DNA from: Labrys monachus
GTDB taxonomy: Bacteria > Pseudomonadota > Alphaproteobacteria > Rhizobiales > Labraceae
Reading direction: 5' to 3'
NCBI RefSeq assembly: GCF_030814655.1
Contig: NZ_JAUSVK010000001.1
Span: 4,595,001-4,659,000, forward strand
Length of the DNA stretch: 64,000 nucleotides
This document shows, one piece after another, positions 45,299 through 53,745 of the stretch. The first letter of the stretch is position 1. Every line of letters starts with the position of its first letter. The notes beneath the pieces were generated by a model, which did not search any database, was not told the origin of the DNA, and saw only the letters and a program-made list of their open reading frames with translations. The position numbers and the translations under genes are program-made.

Positions 45299-46068
45299 GA
45301 AAGGTGATCCTCGATTAACTCGCCGAGACATGCCGCCAGCAGACCGGCCCAGCGGTCGCATCCCTCCTCGGTCAGGAGGTGGTCGTTGCGGATCTCGATG
45401 AGGCTGTGCGGCAGGTTCCGGCGCTCGCCGTGCTGGGGGACGAACCAGTCCGACATGTCGTCGATGGCATAGGGCTGGTTCATGCCGACCTGCAGGTCGG
45501 GCCGGCGCCGCGAGAGCGCCCTCGCCAAGGCGTGCGAGGTGGCGACGTCCTTGCGGAACAGGAAGCCGATGTCCCACGGCCGGGAAATGCCGGCGAGCAC
45601 GGGCGTGAAGCTGTGGATCGCAATCGCGATGCGGCGGGGCGCGGCGTCGAGGATGCGATCCAGCGCCTCGCGATAGGGCAGGAAGATCTCGGCGATGCGC
45701 CGGCACCGATCCTGCGGGCCGAGACCGCAATTGCCGGGCACCGTGATGCCGTCGCTGACCTCGGGGATGAGGTCCCGCGCGTCGTCCGGGCGGTTGCAGT
45801 CGATGACGAGCCGGCTGTAGCGCTGCATGACGAGCGGCGCGCCGAAGGCAGCCGCCAGCTTGCGGGCGACGCTGGCGGCGCCGATGTCGTAGGCCACATG
45901 CTTGTCCATGTCCGCCGGCCGCAGGCCGAGCCCGGCGAGAGCGGCCGGGACGGCGCGCCCGGCATGCTCGCAGACGATGACGAGCGGGTGGCGGCTGTCC
46001 GCATTGACGAGTTCGACCGGCTCGGGATCGCCGGGCTGCAGCAGGATGCGATCGGCCGCCAGGATCAT
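45295..46068 (-). CDS. N-formylglutamate amidohydrolase family protein
   Basis: Hydrolase of 257 aa with the family blocks VIVCEHAGRAVP, HVAYDIGAASVARKL, SRLVIDCNRP and AIHSFTPVL. Members cleave N-formylglutamate or related N-formyl amides. ATG at 46068 is chosen; a GTG at 46098 would add ten residues. It is the first gene of a long minus-strand operon (hydrolases then Liv-type importer) and lies 110 bp from an RpiR-type operator. Confidence 0.88.
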   Translation of the reverse strand: MILAADRILLQPGDPEPVELVNADSRHPLVIVCEHAGRAVPAALAGLGLRPADMDKHVAYDIGAASVARKLAAAFGAPLVMQRYSRLVIDCNRPDDARDLIPEVSDGITVPGNCGLGPQDRCRRIAEIFLPYREALDRILDAAPRRIAIAIHSFTPVLAGISRPWDIGFLFRKDVATSHALARALSRRRPDLQVGMNQPYAIDDMSDWFVPQHGERRNLPHSLIEIRNDHLLTEEGCDRWAGLLAACLGELIEDHLS

Positions 46069-46177
46069 CGCGCCCGACCTGCCGTGCCAGGGATGCACGC
46101 GGCATTCGCAGTGCCGGCGGACGGTCTTGCAGGATTGATCGGTGGGGCATCAAACGTCATGTGCATACCTCATGATG

Positions 46178-46195
46178 ATGAATAAAATTCTTCAT
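46178..46195. promoter_or_regulatory. RpiR-type operator between divergent catabolic operons
   Basis: ATGAATAAAATTCTTCAT is an imperfect palindrome with an AT-rich centre, similar to sites reported for RpiR/HexR regulators in proteobacteria. It lies in the 200-bp AT-rich gap between the hydrolase/transport operon and the rpiR gene. Confidence 0.55.
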
Positions 46196-46269
46196 TGTCA
46201 ATCCGATGTTACAAATTGACGAAAAAAATCCAGTGTGACAAAGCTGATTCACATTTGTGGGGATCGAGC

Positions 46270-47124
46270 TTGGACCTGCGCGACGAAATCCAGTCCATGT
46301 CGGAGACGCTGACACCGGCCGAGCGCAAGCTCGCGGCGGTGCTGCTTTCCGATTATCCCTTCGCCGGGCTCGATACGATCCAGAGTCTCGCCCGGCGCAC
46401 GGACGTCTCGGCGCCGTCGATCGCCCGCTTCGTGCAGAAGCTCGGCTGCAACGGCTATCAGGAATTCCAGCGCCGGCTGATCGGCGAGCTCAAGGATGGC
46501 CGACGCTCGCCGGTCGATCTCCGCCAGCCCTCCGGCCCGGTCGAGGACGGCTTCCTGCGCCACTTCCTGGCGCGCACCGCCGGCACGCTGCGCGCCGCCA
46601 CGGATGTGGTGACGGAAGCGCAGTTCGAGCGCATATCCGCCCTCCTCGGCGACGAGAAGCGCTCGATCTACATTATCGGCGGCCGCATCAGCGACCCGAT
46701 CGCCCAGCATTTCCTGCGCCATCTGCGCCAGGTCCGCCGCAATGTCTTCCACCTGCCGCCGGATCCGGAGGCGTGGCCGGAATATCTGCTGCGCATGCGT
46801 CCGCGCGACCTGCTGGTGATGGTCGATTTCCGCCGCTACCAGCGCATGCTGGACGAACTGGCGAAGACGGCGAGCCAGGAACGCGGCGTCGGCATCATCC
46901 TGGTGACCGACCGCTGGATCTCGCCGATCGCCACCTCCGCCACCGAGGTGCTGGCGCTGCCGGTCGAGAACGACACCGCCTGGGACACCTATGTCGGCGC
47001 CCTCGCCGTGCTGGACGCGGTGACCGCCCGCGTCTCCGAGCTCGACTGGGATGCGACCCGCAAGCGCATCGAAGCCTGGGACGAGGTCCGCCTTCGCATG
47101 GGGATAAAGCAAGATGATCGCTGA
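46270..47124 (+). CDS. MurR/RpiR-family transcriptional regulator
   Basis: Regulator of 284 aa: N-terminal HTH_6 (LTPAERKLAAVLLSDYP, then TDVSAPSIARFVQKLGCNGYQEF) and a C-terminal SIS domain (RSIYIIGGRISDPIAQHF). SIS domains sense phosphosugars, though some RpiR proteins control amino-acid or nucleoside catabolism. The start is TTG at 46270, with GTGGGGA six bases upstream; an ATG at 46294 is possible. It overlaps the ligase gene by 11 bp and is divergent from the hydrolase operon. Confidence 0.88.
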   Translation: MDLRDEIQSMSETLTPAERKLAAVLLSDYPFAGLDTIQSLARRTDVSAPSIARFVQKLGCNGYQEFQRRLIGELKDGRRSPVDLRQPSGPVEDGFLRHFLARTAGTLRAATDVVTEAQFERISALLGDEKRSIYIIGGRISDPIAQHFLRHLRQVRRNVFHLPPDPEAWPEYLLRMRPRDLLVMVDFRRYQRMLDELAKTASQERGVGIILVTDRWISPIATSATEVLALPVENDTAWDTYVGALAVLDAVTARVSELDWDATRKRIEAWDEVRLRMGIKQDDR

Positions 47125-48427
47125 GAAGATGATTTTCGCCGCCACCTCCGACATTGCCGGCCAGGTGCGCGGCAAGTCGTTTCCGGCGGCGATGCTGGAG
47201 AAACGGCTGCGCCGCGGCGTCGGCTGGACGCCGACCAACGTCCAGATCACCTGCTTCGACAGCATCGGCGACAGTCCCTATGGCGCCCTGGGCGACCTCC
47301 TCCTGGTGCCGGATCCGGCCGCCCATGTCCATGTCGACTTCGAGGACGGGACGCCGCCGGAGGACTTCATGCTCGGCGACATCGTCACGCTGGAGGGGGA
47401 TCCCTGGGAGTGCTGCACGCGCTCGATCCTAAAATCGGCGCTCGCCCGGCTGAAGGCGGTCGGCGGCTTGCGCCTGGTCGGCGCCTTCGAGCACGAATTC
47501 CACCTGAAGGGACCGGCCGGCGCCAGCCGCCCCTCCTACAGCCTCGCCGGCTATCGCGACCGCTCGGCCTTCGGCAGCACGCTGATGGCCGCCCTCGACG
47601 CCGCCGGGCTCGAGGCGGACACCTTCATGAAAGAGTTCGGCCCCGACCAGTATGAGGTGACGATCGGCCCGAGCCGCGGCGTCGCCGCCGCCGACGCCAG
47701 CGTGATCCTGCGCGAGATGATCCATGCCACGGCCAGGCGCTACGGCGAGGCTGCGAGCTTCACGCCGATCCGCCACCCGGACGGCGTCGGCAACGGCGTC
47801 CACATCCATTTCAGCTTCGAGGGCGCCGACGGCAGGCCCGCGACCTATGATCCGCAGGGGACGCACGGCATGGCGCCGAAGACGGCCTCCTTCGTCGCCG
47901 GCATCCTCAAATATCTCGACGCCATCGTGGCGTTCACGGCGCCATCGGCGATCTCCTATCTGCGGCTGACGCCGCACCGCTGGAGCGCCGCCTTCAACAA
48001 TCTCGGCGTGCGCGACCGCGAGGCATCCGTCCGTATCTGCCCGACCACGGCGAGGGACGTCGATTCGATCGCCCGCCAGTTCAACATCGAATACCGCGCC
48101 GCCGACGGCGCCGCCTCCCCGCACCTCGCTTTGGCGGCGATCGCCTTCGCCGGTGCCCAGGGCATCGAGGAAGGCCTGCCGGCTCCGCCCGCGACGCAGG
48201 AAGACCTGTCGCTGCTCGACGCCGCCGCCCTGGCCGCGCGCGGCTATACCCGCCTGCCGCAGGGGCTCGACGAGGCGCTCGCCCGCATGATGGCGAACGA
48301 CATTGTCCGCGGCTGGTTTCCCGCCCGCTTCTGCGAGATCTACCGAGACCACAAGCTGTGCGAATTGCGCCACGTCGCTGCGATGGACGCGGCCGCCCGC
48401 TGCGCGGCCTATGAAGCGGTGTATTGA
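47114..48427 (+). CDS. glutamine-synthetase-family ligase (gamma-glutamyl-amine-ligase-like)
   Basis: Ligase of 437 aa. The catalytic domain shows FEHEFHL, FMKEFGPDQYEVTIGPS, GNGVHIHFSF and RLTPHRWSAAFNN, which parallel the E-x-E, NGAG/H and R blocks of glutamine synthetase. The N-terminal beta-grasp domain is reduced. GS-like ligases outside nitrogen assimilation attach glutamate to amines. Its link to rpiR by an 11-bp overlap and to formylglutamate-type hydrolases suggests a gamma-glutamylation route in catabolism rather than ammonia assimilation. Confidence 0.85.
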   Translation: MIAEKMIFAATSDIAGQVRGKSFPAAMLEKRLRRGVGWTPTNVQITCFDSIGDSPYGALGDLLLVPDPAAHVHVDFEDGTPPEDFMLGDIVTLEGDPWECCTRSILKSALARLKAVGGLRLVGAFEHEFHLKGPAGASRPSYSLAGYRDRSAFGSTLMAALDAAGLEADTFMKEFGPDQYEVTIGPSRGVAAADASVILREMIHATARRYGEAASFTPIRHPDGVGNGVHIHFSFEGADGRPATYDPQGTHGMAPKTASFVAGILKYLDAIVAFTAPSAISYLRLTPHRWSAAFNNLGVRDREASVRICPTTARDVDSIARQFNIEYRAADGAASPHLALAAIAFAGAQGIEEGLPAPPATQEDLSLLDAAALAARGYTRLPQGLDEALARMMANDIVRGWFPARFCEIYRDHKLCELRHVAAMDAAARCAAYEAVY

Positions 48428-48463
48428 AGCCTCCCGGGAGCCCACCGGCGCTTACAGGAAGAT

Positions 48464-48491
48464 GCGGACCGGAAGTCCGCGCTCCCGATCA
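48464..48491. repeat. palindromic repeat at a gene 3' end, copy 1
   Basis: GCGGAC-N5-GTCCGC followed by GCTCCCGATCA. The TCA is the stop codon of the minus-strand deacetylase gene. The same unit recurs at 49663-49691. Confidence 0.6.
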
Positions 48492-49376
48492 AAGGCTGGC
48501 GATGGCGCCCGCCCCGGTCCGCAGCGGGTTCTTCGCCTTCCACGCATCCACCGGGTTCGCCGCCTTCCAGGCCCCGGCATAGGCGCCCAGCGTCGTGAAG
48601 CGCACGCCCGCCTGTTCCTTCATGCGGCCGACCAGCCGGTCCAGCATAACCAGGCGATGGGCGCGGCCGATGAATTCGGGGTGCATGGTCAGCGTGTAGA
48701 CGCCGCCCGGGCAGTTCTTCAGCGCATAGTCGAAATCCGCCCACCAGATCGCCTCGACGTCGGCGGGATTGGAATAGCCCGTGTTGACGCCGGGGACGTA
48801 TTCGAAGGCCGGATAATCGTCGAGGCCCCAGGTCACCGGCAGTTCGACGAGACCGGTCGTCGGCCCGAAGACATAGGGGTCGTCGAGCGTCCACTGGTCC
48901 CGCTTGCGTAGGTAATAGGGGTAGAAATCATGCCCCATGCAGCTGGAATCATAGAGGAATCCGAACTCTTCCAGCAGTTCGACGGTATTCTCGCTGAAGT
49001 CCCAGGCCGGCGAGCGGTAGCCCAGCGGCCGCACGCCGACCCGCTCGAAGGCTTTCAGGCCGAGTTCGAGAATGCGCTTCTCGCCGTCCCGGTCGAACTT
49101 GGCGGGGTTTTCGTGGACCCAGCCGTGATGGCCGAATTCGTGGCCCGCATCCTTGATCGAGCGGATCAGGTCGGGAAACGCGCAGACGGTGTGGCCGGGA
49201 ACGCAGAAGGTCGCGGAGACCTCGTGCCGGGCGAGAAGCTCCAAAAGCCGGGGAACGGCGACCAGGGCGAACTCGCCCCGCGAGATCATGCTGGGATTGC
49301 GGCTCCCCATCGAGCCGATCCAGGCAGACATCGCGTCGAGATCGAAAGTCAGGCAGACGGAAAGCGGATCGGTCAT
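48489..49376 (-). CDS. polysaccharide deacetylase-family protein (allantoinase/PuuE-like)
   Basis: Cytoplasmic metalloenzyme of 295 aa. TFDLDA near residue 10 gives the catalytic Asp-Asp, HEFGHHGWVHENP the metal-binding His pair and GYRSPAWDFSENT the substrate Arg. It lacks a signal peptide, unlike chitin or peptidoglycan deacetylases, and resembles the allantoinase (PuuE)/imidase group that opens cyclic ureides. The context of amide hydrolases supports ureide or imide ring opening. AGGTG lies before the ATG. Confidence 0.85.
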   Translation of the reverse strand: MTDPLSVCLTFDLDAMSAWIGSMGSRNPSMISRGEFALVAVPRLLELLARHEVSATFCVPGHTVCAFPDLIRSIKDAGHEFGHHGWVHENPAKFDRDGEKRILELGLKAFERVGVRPLGYRSPAWDFSENTVELLEEFGFLYDSSCMGHDFYPYYLRKRDQWTLDDPYVFGPTTGLVELPVTWGLDDYPAFEYVPGVNTGYSNPADVEAIWWADFDYALKNCPGGVYTLTMHPEFIGRAHRLVMLDRLVGRMKEQAGVRFTTLGAYAGAWKAANPVDAWKAKNPLRTGAGAIASL

Positions 49377-49539
49377 GGCGGCACCTGTATGCGGGGGAGC
49401 GGATTGAACCCTCAAGACGGCCCCAAGGCAAGGCCGCGGCATCCGCCCTCCCGCCCGAAGGCGGTTCGCTCGGCATCGGCGCCATCGCGCGCCTGCCCGC
49501 CGCGTCGGCAAGTTGGCCGGGAAAGGCGCAACGATGGAG

Positions 49540-49558
49540 GGGCGATCACCGATCGCCC
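49540..49558. repeat. hairpin repeat
   Basis: GGGCGATC-ACC-GATCGCCC, followed on the plus strand by TTTCT. It could be a terminator or part of an intergenic repeat with the hairpin at 49593. Confidence 0.45.
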
Positions 49559-49592
49559 TTTCTGGAACCGCACAGCCTGCGGGAAAGGAAGA

Positions 49593-49612
49593 GGTCGATC
49601 GGGTGATCGACC
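49593..49612. repeat. hairpin repeat
   Basis: GGTCGATC-GGGT-GATCGACC, a perfect 8-bp inverted repeat with a four-base loop, 34 bp from the similar hairpin at 49540-49558. Confidence 0.45.
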
Positions 49613-49662
49613 CTCCAATCGAGCCCGAGTCCGCACTGGGAACGCTACGCCTGTAGCAAAGA

Positions 49663-49691
49663 GCGGACAGGGATGTCCGCGCTCCTGATCA
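49663..49691. repeat. palindromic repeat at a gene 3' end, copy 2
   Basis: GCGGAC-N6-GTCCGC followed by GCTCCTGATCA; TCA is the stop codon of the peroxiredoxin gene. It matches the copy at 48464-48491 in sequence and in position relative to the stop codon, so it probably works as a transcription or mRNA 3' end structure. Confidence 0.6.
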
Positions 49692-50348
49692 GGCGGAGGG
49701 CTGCTTGGTCTTGCGGATATAGGGCAGGATGGACTCGTAGCTGCCGAAGCGCTTCTTGGCGTCCTCGTCGGACACGGAAGCCATGATGATCACGTCGTCG
49801 CCCTGCTTCCAGTCGGCCGGCGTGGCGACCTGGTGCTTGGCGGTGAGCTGGATCGAATCGATGGCGCGCAGGATCTCCGCAAAATTGCGGCCGGTCGACA
49901 TCGGATAGGTCAGGATCAGCTTGACCTTCTTGTCCGGGCCGACGACGAAGACGGACCGCACCGTCTGGTTGTCGGCGGGCGTGCGGCCTTCCGAGGTGTC
50001 GCCGGCGGCGGCGGGCAGCATGTCGTAGAGCTTGGCGACCTTGAGGTCGCGGTCTCCGATCATCGGATAATGGACCTCGTGGCCGGTCGCCTTGGCGATG
50101 TCGGCCTTCCACTTGTTGTGGCTTTCGACCGGATCGACCGAGATGCCGATGATCTTGGCGTTGCGGCGGGCGAACTCGTCTTCCAGGCCGGCCATGGTGC
50201 CGAGCTCGGTGGTGCAGACGGGGGTGAAATCCTTGGGATGGGAGAACAGAACGGCATAGCCGCTCCCGATCCAGTCATGGAAATGGATCGGTCCCTGGGT
50301 CGTCTCGGCGGTGAAGTCCGGCGCGACGTCGTTGATGCGAAGGCTCAT
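49689..50348 (-). CDS. 1-Cys peroxiredoxin (Prx6/AhpC-TSA family)
   Basis: Cytoplasmic thiol peroxidase of 219 aa, the Prx6 length. The peroxidatic Cys45 lies in FTPVCTTELG; no resolving Cys is present. The C-terminal domain begins after VFVVGPDKKVKL. It reduces hydrogen peroxide and organic peroxides. AGGAG lies six bases before the ATG. It is flanked by hydrolase genes on the same strand but has its own gaps of 181 and 312 bp. Confidence 0.92.
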   Translation of the reverse strand: MSLRINDVAPDFTAETTQGPIHFHDWIGSGYAVLFSHPKDFTPVCTTELGTMAGLEDEFARRNAKIIGISVDPVESHNKWKADIAKATGHEVHYPMIGDRDLKVAKLYDMLPAAAGDTSEGRTPADNQTVRSVFVVGPDKKVKLILTYPMSTGRNFAEILRAIDSIQLTAKHQVATPADWKQGDDVIIMASVSDEDAKKRFGSYESILPYIRKTKQPSA

Positions 50349-50529
50349 CCTGTGCTCCTGTCCTGTGGGTTGGAGGCCGTCTGTCGTAGCGATCGAGGGC
50401 GGCGGAAATGTGTGATTCAATCCGTCTATAAATTCAAGAGAATTAGAGGAAATAAAGCGGGAACGCCGCCGTCCCGATCCGCCTCCCAGGCCCGCCCCGC
50501 CCTGTCATGCGGCGCTTGCCGCATGCGAT

Positions 50530-51351
50530 CTACAGGCGATAGCTCGCCGGCCGCCTGTCCTTCCAGGGATGGAGCTCGAACCGCCCGGCTTCGATGATGA
50601 TCGACTTGTCGCGGGCGCGATCGAGATCGACGCTCGCCACCGTCAGCCCTTCGTCGCGGCCGGCATTGTGAAGCACCGTCCCCGAGGGATCGACGATCTG
50701 GCTCTGCCCGAGGAATTCGGCCCCGCCTTCGCGGTCGGCGCGGTTGGCGACCAGCAGGTAGACGAAATTCTCGGCGGCGCGCACCCGGGTGAAATATTCC
50801 GCCAGCAGGACGGACTGGACCGGCCAGTTCGTCGGGAGCGCGACGAGGTCGGCGCCTTCGAGCGCCAGCGTGCGCATCACCTCGGGAAAGCGGATCTCGT
50901 AGCAGATGGCGATGCCGAGGCGGCCGGCGCGGGTGTCGAAGAGGGAAAGGCCGGCCTCCTCGGGCTCGTCGACGAAACGGTCGCCGCCGAGGAAGGGCAG
51001 ATGCTGCTTGCGATGGATGCCGATGATGCCCTGCGGGCCGAGCAGCGCCGCCGAATTGTGGAGCCGCCCGCCCCGCCGCTCGAGGAAGCCGACCACGATC
51101 TCGATGTCGAGCCGGGCGCATTCGGCGGCAATCCGCTGCATAGGCGCGTCGTCCGCGGCAATGGCGCTGCGCCAGGCGCTTTCGCGATCCTCGAACATAT
51201 ATCCCGACAGGAAACATTCCGGGAAGACGACGAGCCGCGCCCCTCTCGCCGCGGCGTCGGCCATGTAGCCGGTCAGCGCCTCCAGATTGGCCTCGACGTC
51301 ACCGAGGACGGAGGGCACCTGGGCCACAGCAAGGGTCACCAGCTTCGACAT
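50530..51351 (-). CDS. carbon-nitrogen hydrolase (nitrilase superfamily amidase)
   Basis: Enzyme of 273 aa with the Glu-Lys-Cys triad: Glu45 in FPECF, Lys in HRKQHLP and Cys in AICYEIRFPE. It begins with VTLAVAQVPSVLGDVEANL, a normal nitrilase-superfamily start, and needs no leader. The group cleaves aliphatic amides, N-carbamoyl amino acids or omega-amides. The window has many amide-cleaving enzymes, and this one probably serves a similar purpose. Confidence 0.9.
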   Translation of the reverse strand: MSKLVTLAVAQVPSVLGDVEANLEALTGYMADAAARGARLVVFPECFLSGYMFEDRESAWRSAIAADDAPMQRIAAECARLDIEIVVGFLERRGGRLHNSAALLGPQGIIGIHRKQHLPFLGGDRFVDEPEEAGLSLFDTRAGRLGIAICYEIRFPEVMRTLALEGADLVALPTNWPVQSVLLAEYFTRVRAAENFVYLLVANRADREGGAEFLGQSQIVDPSGTVLHNAGRDEGLTVASVDLDRARDKSIIIEAGRFELHPWKDRRPASYRL

Positions 51352-51468
51352 GTCCGATCCTGCGAATCATCCGGTCCATACATCGAAGAGCCCTCGCACG
51401 AACCAAACCGGGCGGGCAACATCATCCGGCGGCATGTCCGGTCCTCCGCTCGCCGCGGGACGGGCTGC

Positions 51469-51523
51469 AATCCCTGCGATTGAAAGGCAAGAATCGGAGT
51501 TTGGCGCGGCTGCGCTGCGCCTA
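51469..51523. repeat. possible imperfect repeat, copy 1 (compare 52110-52165)
   Basis: The segment upstream of the SnoaL-like gene resembles the one upstream of the oxygenase gene: both have TGCR-ATT-GAAAG-CAAG, then CGGAGT and TGCGCCT. The match contains several gaps, so a shared origin is only suggested. Confidence 0.3.
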
Positions 51524-51583
51524 CTCCTCCGTTCGGGCCGCCGGCGGATGCCGGCATCCCGGATCAATCGAAAGGAAGCTGGA

Positions 51584-52057
51584 ATGAGCAAAGAGGATGA
51601 CAACAAGGCCGTCGTCATGCGGTGGTTCACCGAGTTCTGGGGAGAAAGCTGCAACCTGTCCGTCGTCGACGCCGTCGCCGCGCCGGACATGCTGCTGAAA
51701 TATTCGCTTCACGAACCGCGCCGCGGCCGTGACGACATCAAGGCCTTCATGACCGATTTCCGCGCGGCGTTCCCCGACCTCGGATTCCGGGGGACGGCGG
51801 CGCTGATCGCCGAAGGCGACTATGTCGTCGGCCAGTGGGAAGGCGGCGGCACCCATACGGGCCCGGCCTTCGCGGACTTTCTGATCGGCTCGCTGCCCGC
51901 CGCGACCGGCCGGACGATGCACTTCACCGGCACCACCGTCCTGAAGGTCGTCGGCGGCCGGATCGTCGAGGAAATCGGCCTCGACGATGGCGTCACGGCG
52001 CTCACCCAACTCGGCCTCATCGCGGCCTGTCCGCAGCCGCAGCAGGCGACGCGCTGA
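51584..52057 (+). CDS. SnoaL-like/ester-cyclase-family protein
   Basis: NTF2-fold protein of 157 aa with the SnoaL block MRWFTEFWGESCNLSVVDAVAAPDM and VVGQWEGGGTHTGP, GTTVLKVVGGRIVEE. Family members are polyketide cyclases, hydratases or small-molecule binding proteins. AAAGGAAG lies eight bases before the ATG. No partner genes for polyketide synthesis are near, so the exact role is open. Confidence 0.82.
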   Translation: MSKEDDNKAVVMRWFTEFWGESCNLSVVDAVAAPDMLLKYSLHEPRRGRDDIKAFMTDFRAAFPDLGFRGTAALIAEGDYVVGQWEGGGTHTGPAFADFLIGSLPAATGRTMHFTGTTVLKVVGGRIVEEIGLDDGVTALTQLGLIAACPQPQQATR

Positions 52058-52109
52058 TGCGGTCGCGGGGAGGCTCGCCTGCGGGCCTCCCCTTTCGGCC
52101 TGAGGCCGG

Positions 52110-52165
52110 CGAACGCCATCGCATTCGAAAGCAAGCACCGGAGTGAGCGCCGCGCGATGCGCCTG
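52110..52165. repeat. possible imperfect repeat, copy 2 (compare 51469-51523)
   Basis: See the copy at 51469-51523; each copy lies 40-60 bp before the start of a plus-strand gene. Confidence 0.3.
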
Positions 52166-52202
52166 TACTTTCGACGGTGACGACCATGAAGGAGCAATCG
52201 AT

Positions 52203-52985
52203 ATGACACGCATCACGGGAGACGCGGCATCTGCCGAGGAGAGGCCCGATCCCACCGCTGCCCCGGCTGCCGCGATGCCGTCCGTGGAGGCGCGGGTTTC
52301 GGGCCTCGACTGGCACAGGCTGGCGGAGGAGCTCGACGGCTTCGGCTGCGCCGTGATCGAAAAACTCCTCTCGCCCGGGGAATGCCGCGCCATCGCCGGT
52401 CTCTATCCGCAGGAGGCCCATTTCCGCAGCCATGTGCACATGGCGCGGCACGGTTTCGGGAAAGGCGAATATCGCTATTTCAGATATCCCCTTCCCGATC
52501 TCCTCGGCGGCCTGCGCAGCGCGCTCTATCCACCCCTGGCCGCCATCGCCAATGCCTGGAACGAGCGCATGGGCATGGCGCAGCGCTACCCCGACCGGCA
52601 CGCCGATTTCCTCGGGCAATGTCACGAGCAGGACCAGACCCGGCCGACGCCGCTGCTGCTGCAATATGGTCCGGGCGACTTCAACTGCCTGCACCAGGAC
52701 CTTTACGGAGACCTCGCTTTTCCCCTGCAGGTCGCGATCCTCCTGTCCGAGCCCGGCAGGGACTTCACCGGCGGCGAGTTCGTCCTCACCGAACAGCGAC
52801 CGCGCATGCAGAGCCGGGCCGAGGTGGTGCCGCTCCGCCAGGGCGACGCCGTGGCCTTCGCGGTGCACGACCGGCCCGTGAAAGGAACGAAAGGCTACTA
52901 TCGCGTCAATCTCCGGCATGGCGTCAGCCGCCTGCGCTCCGGCAGGCGCCACACCGTCGGCATCATCTTCCACGACGCGACATAG
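52203..52985 (+). CDS. 2-oxoglutarate/Fe(II)-dependent oxygenase-like protein
   Basis: Protein of 260 aa with a double-stranded beta-helix core. Probable iron ligands are His164 and Asp166 (CLHQDLYGD) and His239 (RHGVSRLRSG), followed by Arg for the 2-oxoglutarate carboxylate. LLSEPGRDFTGGEFVLTEQ is a typical strand block. GGAG lies eight bases before the ATG at 52203; an upstream in-frame start at 52143 is less likely. It may hydroxylate a protein or small molecule; the substrate is unknown. Confidence 0.85.
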   Translation: MTRITGDAASAEERPDPTAAPAAAMPSVEARVSGLDWHRLAEELDGFGCAVIEKLLSPGECRAIAGLYPQEAHFRSHVHMARHGFGKGEYRYFRYPLPDLLGGLRSALYPPLAAIANAWNERMGMAQRYPDRHADFLGQCHEQDQTRPTPLLLQYGPGDFNCLHQDLYGDLAFPLQVAILLSEPGRDFTGGEFVLTEQRPRMQSRAEVVPLRQGDAVAFAVHDRPVKGTKGYYRVNLRHGVSRLRSGRRHTVGIIFHDAT

Positions 52986-53019
52986 ATCGAGGCCGACCGG
53001 CGCCGGTCCCGTCGCGGCC

Positions 53020-53745
53020 TCACGCCCGGTGCGGATCCTGGCCTTCCGGCAGCGCGCGCCGGGCCAGTACCGCCGCCCTGAGGGCCGCGACGGCGCTGCC
53101 GGGCGTGGTGATGACGGGGGCCGCCGTCGCCAGCGCCGTGCGGCCATGGGCGCGGGCGAGCGAGAACTGGCCGAGGACGACGGCATCGACCTCGCCGAGG
53201 CCGGCGGCCGCCTCGGCGACCAGGGCGTCGTGCCGCTCGCCGTCGCCGGCCTTGAGCGCCTCGAGCGCTCCCGCGGCCACGGCCGAGACGACAGTGACCT
53301 CGCGGCCTTGCGCGGCCGCCATGGCATGCAGCTCCTGCTCCAGCGAAAGCCGGGAGGGCTCGAAGGAGACGACGAGGCCGATGCGGTCGCCGGCGCGGAG
53401 GGCGGTCTCGAAGGCGGCCTCGTTCGGCCTCAGCACGGGAATCGCGGCGCGGGCCTTGACGGCGTCGATCGCCGGCCCGAAGGCGGAGCAGGTGAAGAGG
53501 ATGCCCGCCGTGCGCCCGCCCCTGCCGCCATGCGCGGCAACATAGTCGGCGAGGGTGTGGAAGCGGGCGACCATGCCGTCGTCGAGCCGGCCGGCATCGG
53601 CGCGGTCGACGGCCAGCGAGGTGTCGAGCAGGTCATAGGCGAAGGCTTCCGGCCAGCCTTGCGCGAAGGCCTCGCGGGCCGGCGCGACCGATTCCTCGAG
53701 CGCATGGATCATCGCGATGCGCGCGACGGCGTCACTCGCCGGCAT
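53020..53745 (-). CDS. Asp/Glu/hydantoin racemase-superfamily protein with one catalytic cysteine
   Basis: Protein of 241 aa with Cys86 in LFTCSAFG, the first catalytic Cys of the Asp/Glu racemase fold. The second Cys expected near VVLACTGM is absent: the segment reads VVLGQFSLARA. A one-base racemase mechanism is therefore unlikely; isomerases or decarboxylases of this superfamily (for example arylmalonate decarboxylase) also work with one Cys. It overlaps the dehydrogenase gene by 14 bp and probably acts in the same pathway. Confidence 0.8.
   Translation of the reverse strand: MPASDAVARIAMIHALEESVAPAREAFAQGWPEAFAYDLLDTSLAVDRADAGRLDDGMVARFHTLADYVAAHGGRGGRTAGILFTCSAFGPAIDAVKARAAIPVLRPNEAAFETALRAGDRIGLVVSFEPSRLSLEQELHAMAAAQGREVTVVSAVAAGALEALKAGDGERHDALVAEAAAGLGEVDAVVLGQFSLARAHGRTALATAAPVITTPGSAVAALRAAVLARRALPEGQDPHRA

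Larger units (their letters stand above)
49377..49688. other. intergenic region with several palindromes
   Basis: Contains two perfect 8-bp hairpins (49540-49558 and 49593-49612) and the palindromic repeat unit at 49663-49691, but no gene. The peroxiredoxin transcript ends here and the deacetylase promoter must also lie here. Confidence 0.5.
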
